A stretch of 64,000 nucleotides of DNA from Phoebastria nigripes (Eukaryota; Chordata; Aves; Procellariiformes; Diomedeidae). How positions within the stretch are numbered: the stretch's first letter is position 1; each line of letters begins with the position of its first letter. Shown here piece after piece: positions 37,001 through 51,000 of the stretch. The translations under genes and the position numbers were made by a program. Location of the stretch: NCBI GenBank assembly GCA_035582835.1, contig JAYKAV010001820.1:1040883-1104882 (forward strand), in the 5' to 3' direction. Under the pieces are notes generated by a model that had not been told where the DNA came from, ran no database searches, and saw only the letters and a program-made list of their open reading frames with translations.

Positions 37001-39149
37001 TCTTGAACTTGGCTCTAAAATCCCACAAGAAGTTTGCAAACCCTGCAAAAAATCCTGATCAATTCTCTTGCCTGTTCCCACGGATAGACACCTGCCAATT
37101 TGTGCAGATTTTGAAGAGGTTTTGGCTAGCATGTCCTTAGTTATTTCCAAAATATTTTAATGAAGAAACTATGGAGATGTTCCCATATGCAGCTATTATC
37201 CTGGCACAATTAGCTTTGCAGGAATCTGATCTTGTTAATTCAAATGCAAGATGTAAAACACTTTATATAAAGGTCACCTTATACACACAGCTATTTAGTA
37301 CATGACAAAAAACCCAATCATATACAGGAAGCTTATCACACTTCCTGCACCTACCATGTCAGTGCCAGCAATCTGTAAGCTTTTTGGAGAGCACCTGCAT
37401 CAAAAGCAGCGTGGGGGAAGGGGAGAAATATAAATACATTATTGGCTCTCATTTTCATAAGGAGTCTGATTAACCTCAAATACTTTGCACAGTAATACTT
37501 GATGATTATTGTCAGTTTGAGAACTTTGTTATCACCCACAAAAACCAGACAGCAGGCTTCATTTATTTTGTCAAGATGAAACTGTTAAGGCACAGTTCTC
37601 TGTAACAGGATTATTTATCAGGAATGCCCAGGATCGGTACCTGGGCCAAATTCTAGCCATATATACGAAATTGCACCTGGTATACCAGAGACACTCAGTC
37701 TATCCCCCCCCTATGTCACCATTCACTATTCCTTTAGCTTCTCCGCGAGATAAAAAGATGCCCATACCCATACATAGTCGGAGAAAAGATACTACAGACA
37801 TCCATCCACTAGAGTTCTGGTTTGTGGCTTTGTTCCCTACATTCTTCTTCTTTTCAGCAAACCTGCAAGAAATACTACAGTAACATATTCTTCTATTTGT
37901 CAAAATTTTGCTTCAGTTGCTTACACCAAGTTTTAAATAACACCACTTAAGATCTGCACAGGCTGTCAGCATAGATCCTCTTGCCATTGAAGTCAAGTTG
38001 TGAAAAATCCCATCTTGTAGAGTTGAAAGGAAAGAACACTTTGCTTTTTATCTAGTATTCTTCACCCACCCTTATATGTTAATGTTTAAAAAAAAAAAAA
38101 AAAAAATCCAACTATTGTTAGAGACACCACCATCCACCCCCCAACCCCACCCCAAAAAAATATCTGAAAGTCAAGACCATTGACATGAGGCCCAATTCAA
38201 AGCCTACTACTGCAGAGTACCCATATTTCACACACCATCCCCGTGAACACTGCAGTTTTGTATAACTGATCACACATATTCAAAGTTCAGGAAGCAGTTT
38301 TCGCCTTTTCTTTCCTTTAGCCTGAAAAAAAAAGCTTATTCACCTAGAAATTGAATGAGAAAAGCAACAGACTGAAAGAACCTTAGGGGGATAAAATAAT
38401 TTTGCTAACAACAAAGAAATGCAGGGGGAGTACGGAACTGGTGAGCAAGTACAAAGAAAGATAACAAAGATTAAACATTGCCACTGTTTATGCCCTAAAG
38501 TAGCGAGCCATAGCATTTCATCAAGAGGTTTCCAAATCCTGTAAAATGTCTCAGAAGTTCCGATTAAAGTGCACAGCACTGTTAATGAAGCTCACTAATG
38601 AAGGACTGGGGTTTGTAAGTTTTTATGGATGGAAACTATGTGTCAAGACGAGTAAAAATTTAACATAAAACACTTGTATTTTCATAAGTCTTCTTAAAAC
38701 AAACTCTATTGAGAATAGTCATGTACAAACAGTTGATATTTTAGTTTGGAAGCTGAACTAATATGTTTGATTTGGATTTATTTCCCAAGGACAAGTAGAA
38801 AATCTTTCTTTCTTAATTCAAAGCAGTTTTGGATAGAGGTCTTGCAGTTCTCCTTATCAAGTCCACACACATCCTCCAATTCTCTTCAATTTTACAATGT
38901 GACAGATGAGCATCTCTCAATTTCTCATTCATGCTGGAGTTTTTCTACTTCACATAAACAAACCCACCCATGGCGGGTGGGGGGGAAATCTCTCTGGAAA
39001 GAGGAAAGTATCCATATTCTGAGATGAAGTCACTGATTTGAGGCTGGGATAGCAGATTTCTGGTCTCTTCTCCAAGGCATCTCCAATTACTTTGTTTCAC
39101 AAAAAAGCTCCCCTAGGGATACTGGGAGTGATAACTTATTCCAGCATAC

Positions 39150-39290
39150 TCTATAGCACAAAGGTTAGGGAACTGTCCTAAAATTGCATTTGGTTCCAAC
39201 ATCTCCTCTGGTTTAGGCAATCAGAACTACGACCTGAAACTAGTTTTCATATATTCTTGTTTACTGCTCTCTAATTACAGTACCATGAGA
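39150..39290 (+). repeat. Possible ancient tRNA-derived SINE remnant
   Basis: A tRNA-head-like stretch (AGCACAAAGGTTAGGGAACT) is followed about 40 nt later by GGTTCCAAC at 39192-39200, close to the RNA polymerase III B-box. This resembles the heads of amniote SINEs. It is an eye match only, and the tail cannot be assigned. Confidence -1.
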
Positions 39291-42200
39291 TACAAATGGG
39301 GATGAGAAGAATAAGAAAAGTAACTTTCTAGCGTTCAACTCCCTTCCTCTGCAAGCAAAAGCAAAATACACACTATTGGGATCCAGTTCTCCAAGCACTC
39401 ATTTTTAAGTGCAACAGAAACATTTCACTCTACAGTGGACTCTGTTCAGCTACAAAGGTCTTCCCTCTCGTAATCCCCTGCATTACAAGAAATTGAGTCT
39501 GTAAAACAAGGCTGCGAACCGCACAAGCATCAGCACTCACTGCATTTGAGATCGGGGAAAAAAATATTCAACCTGGATTTATGGGTATAGAAGGAATGTC
39601 CTTATTGTAGTCGCACTTGCATTCATGGTTAAGAACGAGGTAAACCAGGGCAAAGCACTTCACACCACATCCTGCGTCAGACATCCTTCTCAGAGGCTTG
39701 TTAAACGTGCCCAGCCCTCTGGAGAACAGAACATCCCTACCTGAAGGAAAGGACATGCTGAAATGTTTAGATGCTGACAGTTCAGTAATTCTTTCCTTCC
39801 ATCTGTGTTTTTAAAACAAGCAGAAAACCATATCATACCTCCTAAATGAAGCACTCATTCCTTTCACATCTAGCAAAGCCTCGTGGTATTGCAGAATCTC
39901 TTTTCCTCTACAAGTGCCCGTTCCTGCAGATGATATGCACAGACATTAAATTCCTCCCGACGGTTGCAGGTTTCTATCTTGGTTCATCAGTCCATTCCTT
40001 CTCACAACACTGCAAGGTCAGCAGCAATAACACAGAAACCAAGAAACTAAACACCAACAGTAATAACAGTAGGGCATAAAGGTGAAATACACAGTTAAAG
40101 TACGGAAAGCTGACAGTTAGAGTAAGGTCTGTTGGTTTCTTCTCCCCGCAAAAATAAGTAGTGCTATTTCCTCTAACAGCACGCATTTTATTCATGTCTT
40201 TGAGGACTGACAACTCAGCCCAAGACAGCTGGCAAAACTAAATCAAATTTCAATTGATTTTTGCTACATTTACATATAATCATTGAGAGGAGGAAGAGTT
40301 TACACATTGAAGCACATTTTTATTAGTGAAAGGGAAGCCAATGTGGTGTAATTGAACCTATGCAAGCTGAAGCAAGTTCATGCTGGTATACTCTCAAACC
40401 TTCCTGGTGGGGAGAAGATGGATAAGAACTCAAGGCAGGAATTGTTTGTGTACAAATATAGCCTATATATATTTCCAGTAGGATATATGTCCTAGTGCCC
40501 CAAATAATTTCTTTTGTTCAGCTTTCCTTCCCCTTTTCTCATTGGGAAACTTAAATTTGCACACAGAACTACTTTTTGCTCTCTGGTAGAGTACATGGGT
40601 GTTAGGTATTTCCATCAGCTCTTTTTTCCCTTTCTCTGAGATGCAAACACATCCATGTGGCACAAGAACCACTTGCTTCACCACAGTTTCTGGCAACCAG
40701 GACCTCACAGTGTCAGGTGCTGCACCAAGAGAAGACAGCCCTGCAGTGAAACTGGGGGCAGAAGTGACACTGAAATGACCAAGCATCACATAACCTTTCC
40801 TCTTTGCCTGCCTTGAAGAATTGCTCCTCCTGCCCAGTATCCGTGCCTTGTCTTGTTATTTCAATCTTCAGTTATCAATAAAGACAAGCCAGCAAAAAAT
40901 TGTACTAGAAGCACAAAGACCAAGGTAACAGAATAAAAATGCTGCAAACCCAAAAGCATGACCAGTTGGAAAAGGTGAAGTCTGAAAATTACCTCTATTT
41001 CTGCCTCTATTCTGTCAAGACAGGAAGTTAGGGCTTCTGATGTGTGAAAAAGACCATTTCCCAGCAATTCTCTCCACCAAATTCCTGCCACACATATCCC
41101 TCCACCACTCCCCTCCCATTCTCCACACACAGAGCAGCTGAGGCTTTTGTTTCTCTACATCACGACAGAGTAAGTGTACTTCAACCAGTGAATCTGCAAA
41201 AATACAAATCACAAACTATGTTCCCCTGATCTGCCATATATGTCAGGCACTCTTCAGCTGAAACCTGCCACAAGTCATGGAGAAGTCCAGCGCCAGGTTG
41301 TTGTAGTAGTAGCCTGCATGACCTCCTCTCTTACACAAGCAAAATTAACGATCTCTGCTACCAATAGCTCATTTGAGTTCTTAATCACAGTGGAAATTGC
41401 TCCATAAGCCTAAAACTTATCTGCCATTAACTTCTTGGGGCAATGTTACTTTGAAATGGATTAAAATTCCCCAGGTAAAAGAAAAGCTCAAAGTAATCAT
41501 GTTACTTTCATGAAAAGTGTATAGCAAAGCACATAAAATGCCTAGATATTGGGACTGCGCTCCAAAAGGAAATGTAACTGCTTCGGGGAACGCAAGATCA
41601 ATACTATTATTTATAGACAACAGTCTCGTTTACAGTAACTTTCTGCAATGAAAGAATAATGTTAAGGAAAAGATTTACTTTAATTCCTTATATCAGTCTG
41701 ACTTTGGGCAAAAGAAAGGAAAAACAAATTGTGAACTTTTCTATATAGAACAGGTGTGGAATAGAAACAAAGGGCACATCATAATATATTTCCATTTGAT
41801 TTTTTTTTTTTTTTATATCCTGCCTTTAAGCAATTTAATTCCAGAAGAAGAAGGAACATCGCCCTTTCCACCACTACGTTTTGTATCTTTTTTCTGGGGA
41901 CTACATAACTCATTGCAGCAAGGCTGATAAACTAACAGTATCATATATTTTGGGAGTATAGGAAGCTGAGGGTTAGTGCGTCCCCTCTCAATCCCCCTTT
42001 CCCAATACAGAAGAGCAGTAAAGGTGCGACAGCAGTAAAGGGTGTCCACGCGTGGGCACGGACAAAGAGGTAGGAAGCACCTCGCACCACCTGGCTCACG
42101 GTAGGAACAGCAGCAGTGTGTCAGGGAGCAGAGCTCCCAGCAAAGGGAGTAATGGCATCAGGGATCATAGCAGGCAACAATGGGCTCCTCCAACTGTGGG

Positions 42201-42841
42201 ATTTCAACAGGCAGTTCACGTGAACCATACCAACTGCCCTGATTTCAAAGTATTATTTGATAAGCAACAACAAAATAATACCTATGGTATATGCCTTGTC
42301 CTCAAGTTATCAATGTCCAGGCTCCCCAAAACACAGAGGTTCTCCCTCAAGCCAGGAAAGACAAAAAGTTTTTATCATTTCTGTATGACTCGCTATAACC
42401 AGACTGTCTGACATCCAGAACTTAGGCAGTAAATTAAATCATACAGAACATGCTGGATTTGCTTAAGTTAAGGTGCTCATCTGCAAATTGCATATGCAGT
42501 AGGTCTGACATATCTAGAACCTGTTAGACTGCACATAGCCTTACTGCTACCTGGGGTTTGTTAGACAGAAATACAGGTGTTCTATTTAGTTTCAAAAAGT
42601 AAAAAGAAAGAAATCATAACAACAACTCTCTGATCTCTTCTGCTAAACAGTACTATGCAATTCTACTAATCTGCTCAGAAATAACATTCCCATAGGCTTA
42701 CTTAACATCACAGACTGTCATGTCTAAATATCTTATTTTGTGAAAGCTTCTTTACATTTCTCCTCTTTTCTGCCTGCATTTTGTCAGCTTGGTGAACTAT
42801 CCAATACGGGGGGAAAAAACTATTTTCCTTTCATTGGCCGG

Positions 42842-42862
42842 GAGTATAACTGAGTTATACTC
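42842..42862. repeat. Short perfect inverted repeat
   Basis: GAGTATAAC and GTTATACTC flank the three bases TGA. At nine bases per arm it may be chance. Confidence -1.
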
Positions 42863-43790
42863 AGCTAATAAACTGAGTGCCTTCCATTACGAAATTACAT
42901 TTCATTAATGTATTTGGCCTTAGGATAATAAGAAAGGAAATATTGCTCCCATTCTATAGATGAGGAGCTGAAAGCCCTTCTTTCACATAAAGTACTAACA
43001 CTGAACAGACAAGGTTCAGAAACAGAAATTTACCTATTTCACTGCAGAAACCAACTTCACAGATGACAGCAGAGACCATTAGCAACAACACTACCAGAGT
43101 CTGCCCTCCATCCTATCTTGGATAAGCATCTGCCCTGATTATTTGGCAATGCGTACATCTCCCAGCATGAGCACATGGTACCTGTATACTACATTTCATA
43201 CTTTATTGTATCAGAGAGTTGCTGTACTAAGATCGCAAGTTCAGGAAAGGCCTTATATTTGCTCCATGTTGCAGTTAACCTGAACATGAGCAGCTGAACG
43301 TGAGTCTATGTTCCTAGCAGCTTCTTTTTACCTGAAATCAGATGCTACTCAGTCTTTGCATAAAGTTCCCATCAGCATCAGGTGTAACGTGATACGCATT
43401 ACATGTCTGAGACACACTTTCAGACAAAAGCATACAACACCAATTCCTCACTATGCTGAAAATTTGTTATTCGGGTTTGCTTGCTACTGTCAATACAGCT
43501 AAGCATGTAACAGTAAGATAAAGCATCTAACAGTGAGATAGCACAAGTCACTGTGACAGATAAAAGGAGTAAGGTGGAAGAGGCCATGGTCTCAGAGCAA
43601 CCTCCATGCCTTCCCTGTACTTCTAACTNCAAACTGGACAGAGCACGGTGCAGAAACTCAGCAAGCCCAGTCATCTGATTGCCTCTCACTTGCCAGGCAA
43701 AGGCAGTTATCTCCTTGTGCCCATCTAATAAAGCAAATTTGTAAAATATTTTTAAATTCACAATTGAAAGTTCTATACAATATGGTGTGA

Positions 43791-43859
43791 GGTTTTTTTG
43801 TTTGGTTGGTTGGTTTGGTTTTGGGTGTTTTTGTGGTGGTGGTTGTTTTTTTTTTTTTA
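43791..43859. repeat. GTTT/GGTT low-complexity tract
   Basis: A G/T-only tract is the complement-strand version of the CAAA/CCAA tracts at 22107 and 26661. It includes GTGGTGGTGG and a T run of about 13. Confidence -1.
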
Positions 43860-46800
43860 AATATTAAGGGTTCCTTTAAGTGGAAATACATTATTAAGAA
43901 CTGATTACACATACAAGATCCAAACTGAGAAAAGAGCATATGCACTTATTCTCTGAAATGTTAGTATGTATCCACAGAGGGTTGGATCCAGCAAACAGTT
44001 AAGCATCCTCTCTAACTTCAGTGTTAAGACACAGTAGTAAGAGAGTTCTCCGTAACTTCAGAGAGAAATGAAGTCCTACCAAAGCGTTATGCTTTACTAC
44101 AGGTACAACACACCGCAGGGAGGCCCATCATGGCACAGCTACCTTTCACTCAGGGAATCATCACAAGCGCACAGCCACCACGCTGTGAAGTTGGAGGCCA
44201 AACAAACAATTCAAAATCCCTGCGCATGTATCTACGTGACAAGTTCTGAGGACTCCCTCAGTCCTCATGAAACTGGTGAGTTATCAGCAAGTCCAACAGT
44301 TTGTCAATTTAGTTACTTAAAAGGAAGCAGCTGAGTCCTAAAGTTTGCCTGTGCCTGATTTAGACATGCCAACACTTAGGACATCCTCCTCCTCCTAACT
44401 CGCAAAATTTTTAATATGTGACTGTTCCTTTTCAAGAGCCACAGCTTCTCTTTATGATGCCCATTAAAAAATGACAGTGTACTACACTATGAATATGTTC
44501 CAATTAGGAAAAGGGGAGCTAATAACTTTGCGGGGCTATCTGAAGATCAAACAACTGTTCTCATTTCACAGCTCACTGATTCTTTAGAAGCAACAGAAAA
44601 TCCTGGAAATAAAATGGCAATACTTATTGAATTGGCTCTGTCTCACAGCCATTAAGTTTTTCTTATGCCCTAACATGAAAACAACCCTTATGGATGATCA
44701 GCTTAGAAGAATGGAATCAACAGTTCTGACCAACCAAAAGATACTGCTTTTTTTTTCCTTCCCCATTTTAAACTCCTGAACTGCTCTTTACATTAGAGTC
44801 AAAAGGGAGTTTACAGTTTGCAAATTCACATCGCTTCTGCTACAGACACTATTTATATAATCTGACTAGGACTTCCAGCAAGACCCACCCGTTACATAGG
44901 ACAGCCTAATGCGTAACAGGTCACCTGCAAACACAAAATAAGTTTAATTCATGTGATGTCACAGCAACAAAATGTTCAGTAGCATGTGGGGTCGAACCAG
45001 ACTCTCTTGAGCTTCCTTGAAGCTTCAGAATCACAGCAAAGTCAGTCCGATTCCTTGAGAGGGTTAAGAGTCCTCTGAGCTAACACACACCTGCAATGAC
45101 TGGGCCCTAACAGGAACAAAAGGGAGCTGGAACAGAGCATTCTCCAATACAGATGGTGCACAAAGGACAACAGTTTGAGTACTCACTACAGAGTAGTACA
45201 GCAAATATACACCAGAAACTCTTTTCCCCTACCACTACTGTAATGTTTACAGTCCCTTCATATTTTTATTTACAATACAGAGCTACAAACCTTCTATGTT
45301 AATGTTTACACAATTTCTCTTTCAGAGCCACATGCCTTCTCTCCCACGTTTTTTCTTCCACGAGCACTTACAGAGAAAATAACTCCTCAGAAATATTTAT
45401 CTTAATTCTCTTTAATTTGTCTGATAGTTTCTTGCAGTTCTGGAGACTGATAATTTTAAGTGTAGATAATTCACTAACTTAGTCACAGCAGTTTTTTCCA
45501 AGTTGAAGCATTGCTTATTTTTTAAAGAATCATGGGAAATTATCCCTCCAATTTCCTTTATTTTGGCCTTAGCCAAAGGGTTTAATACATTGGAATAAAA
45601 TAAGTGGGAAGCAAGACATTGAAAAGAAACTTGTTCAGATTCAAAATAGAGTATTTGAAGTTCAGAAAAGCTCACTCCAACATCGTTTGTCTTCCCTTTT
45701 TCTTCCCCCAGTTATCGTCAGGGACCAAACATTAAAACAGCACCTCAAGCAAGACTTGGGAAGGCCCCCACAAATTTTTTTTATCTTGGCTAGAAACTAG
45801 TATTTGCAAAACAATCTTAGACCAACAGGGCTGCTGCCTTTAGCTCCAGCTGACCCTAACTGGCCTCAATTTGTTCTGCCACCCATACTCAAAGAGCACA
45901 CTCAGGAACTCGGCCTTTCCAGCAGTGACCCCACACCCCCTCTCTGGGCCAGTGTAAGGCCAGGAGAAACTGTGCATTGCCAGTTATGTAGCTTACAAAT
46001 AAGCAGTTAATTAGTGTCCTGGCAGCAGATCCTCATGCAGAGGCTACAGCTGGTCCTGTGCTCCTCTCAGACCAGGGAAATCCTGCCTTGAACAAGCCGG
46101 CGAGTGGGTTCACAGTGTCCCACCATAACAGCCAGGAGCAAGGCTAGAGGAGGAGCGAGCACTGCAGCTCCTGCAAGAAAAAGGAGCAGCAGGACAAAAG
46201 CACATGGTGATTTCAATCACCAGATTGTTCCTTTTTTCCTCCCTCCCCTCAACTTGCAAAAAAATAAAACATTCTATGTGATTTTAATAAGACAGAGGCT
46301 ATTTTAGACTGTAATACAGAATTACAGTTTATAATATAACAAACATTTGGTTTGCCATAGATACAGCTCTCATGTGTACATATCACTCAGTACAGGTTAG
46401 TGACACATCGAAATATGCCAAGGTTAGAAGTGGATATCAGCACTGCACCTCCCTATAACACACCCACAGTATTTTATTGGGTTAGTTCTTCAAGAGCCAG
46501 TGGCCACCTGGACTTGCACATCTGCAGTGTACATGAGAGGAAAAGAAACAAGCAAAAGGTAATGTGTAGCACCAGACGTGGAGCATTAACTTCTGTCTAT
46601 TCAAATAAATCACCAGTGCACCTCAAACTGAGCCAAAGCACTCTACCACCACCTCCTTCAGTACACTGAGGAACTTCAAAAATGTAATCTATGTTTTGCC
46701 TGTGGAATCCACAACTTTTGTGTTAATTTTGCAGTAGAACTCCTTAGTGCAACAGTTAAAAATTGATCCATGTGTATTAGCCATTAGAGTAAAGGAGAGC

Positions 46801-48002
46801 AGGCAGAAGAGACAGCCAAGAGTTGGAGATTCATGAATTTCAGTCAGAAGGGGTTACCTTGGTTTCTACCTTGACTCCTGAATCACACAGCCCAAAATCA
46901 CTTTTAATAAATTCCTCATGCTTCTGCTTGAGCCAGAGTCTGCATCTTTGAAATATCCAGTCTTCTTCCCTAAGTATCAAAAAATGATAGAAAATTCCAC
47001 CCAACCAGATAACATTTCATCTGGGAATAAGTTTTGTTCGTAATGGTCTTTTTCCAACCTTCAAATGTCATTCTTTAAATTTAGCTACATCACTTCTCAA
47101 ATACTAAAAAATGACTATGATCATAAATCTTTCTGATCTAGACGATAGTAGCAGGCTTCATCTTACTTAGCTTTAAGTGTCTAACAGACAGTTATTTAAA
47201 TCCAAGTTAGCTTTGTGTGCTCTCTTCTGCATCAATAATAATAGAAAAGGTCCTTTTGGGGGAGATTCATCTGTTATCTTCAGGCAGCATGAACTCTCTG
47301 AACATGCCAACTTCAAATCTTTTACCAAAAGCAAGCCTGGAAGACCAGCTTAAGCTGAAACAGCTAATTATTAGATACCTAAAGCAGGGTGGAAGCATTG
47401 TTTACAATGCTCAGAACACTCTTAATGCTTTTACTGGATTAACTCTTTTCAGTTCCTTTAGTCTCCCAACAAAAGAGTTTCCCTCTCTCTCAAAAAAAAT
47501 TATTTTAGCTTTTCTCTGAAGCTCTGTGCTAGGAGTCGTCTGTTTATAGGTCCCAGAAGCAGGCTTGGCTTTTTGGCTAGAGGAACATGCTGGACACTCA
47601 TTTATCTATGGCATGATGGATGCTTTGTTCTTGTCTATAGGGCTCTGATGTACAGTCAAAATTTTAGCATCTGTTGTATCCAAACTGACCAAAACTAGCA
47701 GCAACAAAGCATTCACACACAGCTGTTAATAGCTTAGGTATTAAGAATTAAGAATCAGTACCGCTGGTCATTGATACGGTCAATTCCTTAAATCTTACCC
47801 AAAAGACCTATCGGATTTCTAAACTAAGAAGCTGTACAAAAGGAGTAGGCCCCTAGCTTAAAACAAATCTACTGGGATATGTGGTAAAGGGGCCGTAGAG
47901 TATGAGAAAACTCAGTGTCTTCAGCTGTAGTTGGTCTTAGTATTGTGGCTTCCTGGTTTTCAGCAATTAATCTCAAAAAGGACAGTGTTCTTTCATACCT
48001 TA
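43860..48002. other. Non-coding stretch
   Basis: About 4.1 kb of AT-rich DNA with no recognised exon, transposon or RNA gene. It lies 6-10 kb upstream of the KCNMB1 start codon, so distal regulatory sites are possible but not visible as such. Confidence -1.
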
Positions 48003-48012
48003 CCATTTATGG
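48003..48012. promoter_or_regulatory. Candidate CArG box (SRF site) upstream of KCNMB1
   Basis: CCATTTATGG fits the CC(A/T)6GG consensus exactly and lies about 6.2 kb before the KCNMB1 ATG. KCNMB1 is a known smooth-muscle target of SRF and myocardin in mammals. A site of this form is expected a few times by chance in 64 kb, so the call is weak. Confidence -1.
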
Positions 48013-51000
48013 TTACAGAAAGCTTCGTAATAGGGGAACTAAGTTAGGAGTTCAGCCACAGCAAAGCAAACCCAGAGAAGTACAGGAAAGGAAAAAAAAT
48101 AATAAAAATCCCTTTCAGCTCTAAGTTCCACTACTATCCCAAGTCTGTCATGTAACAGAATTTTTTTCATCAGAGAAAGAAGCATTTCATCAAAAACAGT
48201 AAGTATATTTCTAAGCAACTGTTTTTCCTTGGGAGCATGCAATAGCTTTGGGTTTTAAAAAGTACAGTGTTTTTGGAAGCAACGCTCTTTCTAAAACTGC
48301 AGCACTATAGAGGACAGCCCAGGGAGCCCACATGCTACAGAAAGTTAAGTTGTTCTCTCTTTTTTAACTGGAATCAATCTGATAATTCTCCATAATTATT
48401 AGCAAAGGTAATGGTAATATTTTCACAAACAACAGAATGTTAGGAGTCTGCAGCCCATATGAGGTCAAAGCTTTTATTCATTTTAATGGTAAAAACACCT
48501 GTATTCTTAAAAGCTTCATGGGTTTGCATGTTCAACATTCCCTTAGAGGCTGTGCTTGTCTACCTCTAAGTTAGAGATGAACCAGGCACTTGAAGTCTTT
48601 CAGGTTTCCCTGAAACCTACTCTTAAATTGATTCATTCTGTGCAGCCCTGTACTGCACAGAATTCAAAAGAAGCACCCTAGAAAAACTTCAGAACTGCTG
48701 AACTGAGCAAGTAACATTTTTTTTCTTTCTTTCTTTTTTCTTTTTTTTTAAGAACAGCCAGGTTTAAAAGCTAACAGAATTACTCTTAAAGAACTGCATA
48801 GGTTTTTAAACAAAAAACCTAGCTTCTTTAGTTCACTCTGGTGTCACATTGGGTAAACAGTTCATTAATAAGGCAAAATGACACAGCATATTTCATAAAA
48901 TAAATGTAGTTATATCATGTTACACAGTCAAAATATTGCTGCTTCAGGTTTCCAAGACAGCTGCATGAGTACATGGCAGAATCTTCTCTCCTGTGCACAT
49001 TTCCATTGAGGTTCAGCATCACCTTATTCTATAACACACACAGTGTTTGTGGTCCCAGATGCACAGAATGCTTTTTAAGTAATGGGTTCTTATCAATTTC
49101 CAATGAACAAAACTGGTGTTCCCTGGCCCCAGCACCCCTGGCAAAGGCAGACCTGTTACCAGCAACAAATGCATATAAATACCAGAGCAGGAAATGGAGG
49201 GCAGGGAAAGGGGAAGCAAGTGCCAACGCAAATGTAGTTTTGACTTCACGCCTGTTGTCCAGGGTGAAAGTGATGGGGCAGTAGATGAGAAAAGGATGAG
49301 GGCAGAATTGAAACAGAAAGGACGAAGAATCTAAGCAGTGTTAAAATACTCACGGAAACAGGTAGGCAAGTGTGAGTGATCAAACTAGTTCTACTCAGAG
49401 ACAGTAGTAAATATGTAAGCTGTGCAGCTCTGCCACCGTAGCATAACTAGTACAGAGCTCATATTTATAGATCTAAAATTTACAATTGCCTTCTGGTTCC
49501 CACACAAAGTACTTGGCCAATAAACTGGCAACGAATACTATGCTGCTCTTGCAAAGCCAGCAATTTTTACGTTGCCCGCACAAGGTGTTTTGAGAATAAA
49601 ACAAGGTGACTATTAAGTTGGCACTTGATAGGAGAAAGCAAATGACTCTTTTGTATGCAGAGGCAGTAGAGACCAAAGAGTCCAGGCTTGTTTAAAAACT
49701 CCTCATCGCTTCAGAGATGCGGATGACTTGCATCACTCTTAGTGTGATGTAGTATTAGCACTTGATGCTCATCTGAAAGCAATACGTAAATGCTCACTGA
49801 AAATTCACCATATGGTATAGGATAAACCAGCTCAAAAAAATGACTAGCTCACTGTTAGTATTTATTCCCACTTAAATTTGAGAGAAGGGTTTAGCACCCT
49901 TTCTTCGGCAAGCGAGTGAGATGAATTCATCAGTGCTACCGATACTGCCATACCCAAGTTAAGAGCAGCCTGGAACAACTGAAGAGAGGGGTCCCATCCG
50001 AACTCATGGAGGTCACAGCACTGGAAACTCCTTGAGAGATGGGGGAGGAAGCAGCAGAGACTTCCCACCGAGTATCAAACATGTCTACTAATCAAAACAG
50101 GGGACTCTATTCCAAACCTGAGCAGATGGCTTCCCTAGGATTATTACCAGCAGCTGTCAATGCAGTGATTATACATTGAAATTGCACAGCTAATGTACTG
50201 TATAATTTAACTAGAATGAAGAAGAAGATTAGGGAGAGGGAACATTATGAAACGATTTGGAGCTTATATTTTTCCTAATAATTATGGAGGCACCCCACAA
50301 TCTTCAGTGTAAAAGATACATTTAGATTTGCTCTTGAAGGCCGGACTAAAACCCACATTATACACTTCAACATCTTCCAATTCAAAAATGCTCAGAGACT
50401 TCCTGGGCCAATCAAGTCCTCTGCAGTGCTTCATTTTTCAAGGATTTAATGATTTTGTCAGAGGAAACACTTAATTAGCTCTTTCAACATTCCTCCTAGT
50501 ATACATTGACAAAGCTAGGAGATAGAAGAGAAGAATTTTTAATCTGAAAAAAATTAACCTTTTAAACAATGGGGAAATTCCAAATAAATATGTTTTTCTA
50601 CATGCATGCAGCATTCCTTTGTCTTGGGAGCCAGGAAATGCAGGATTTTCAGTACAAGAGCATAAGAATACTGATATATGAAAGGGAAAAGAAAAAAAAA
50701 AAAAAAANAAAAAAAAAAAAAAAAAGCCGCCTTCACTGACTTGGGTTTCCTCGTAAATTATTCTGCTCATGCATGAAATAGTGTTACAGATTTTTCTGGT
50801 CTTCAAATCTTAAAGCATAAAAAAATGCAGCAGGAAGTATGTATTTCAGTTTTAGGGACCACATTTACAGCTAATCTGGTGCAGCAACACAACAGTGACG
50901 TGAGCACCTCTGATTTATACTGCCTGAAGACCTAGCTGCTAATTTTTTATGTTTATAGAAGCACTCAACGAGATATTTTTAGACCNATCTTTCCTGTTAC

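Larger units (their letters stand above)
34016..43790. other. Long stretch without recognised genes
   Basis: About 9.8 kb. I see a G run near 34,190, an A run at about 38,088-38,106, a short palindrome at 42842-42862 and one SINE candidate near 39.2 kb. Open frames of up to about 138 codons (for example 36340-36756 minus and 42052-42411 plus) have no recognisable domain or splice context. Confidence -1.

Noticed and set aside
42052..42411. 119-codon open frame on the + strand in slightly GC-richer sequence
   Set aside because: No domain, no similarity that I recognise, and a Ser/Gly/Gln-rich make-up.
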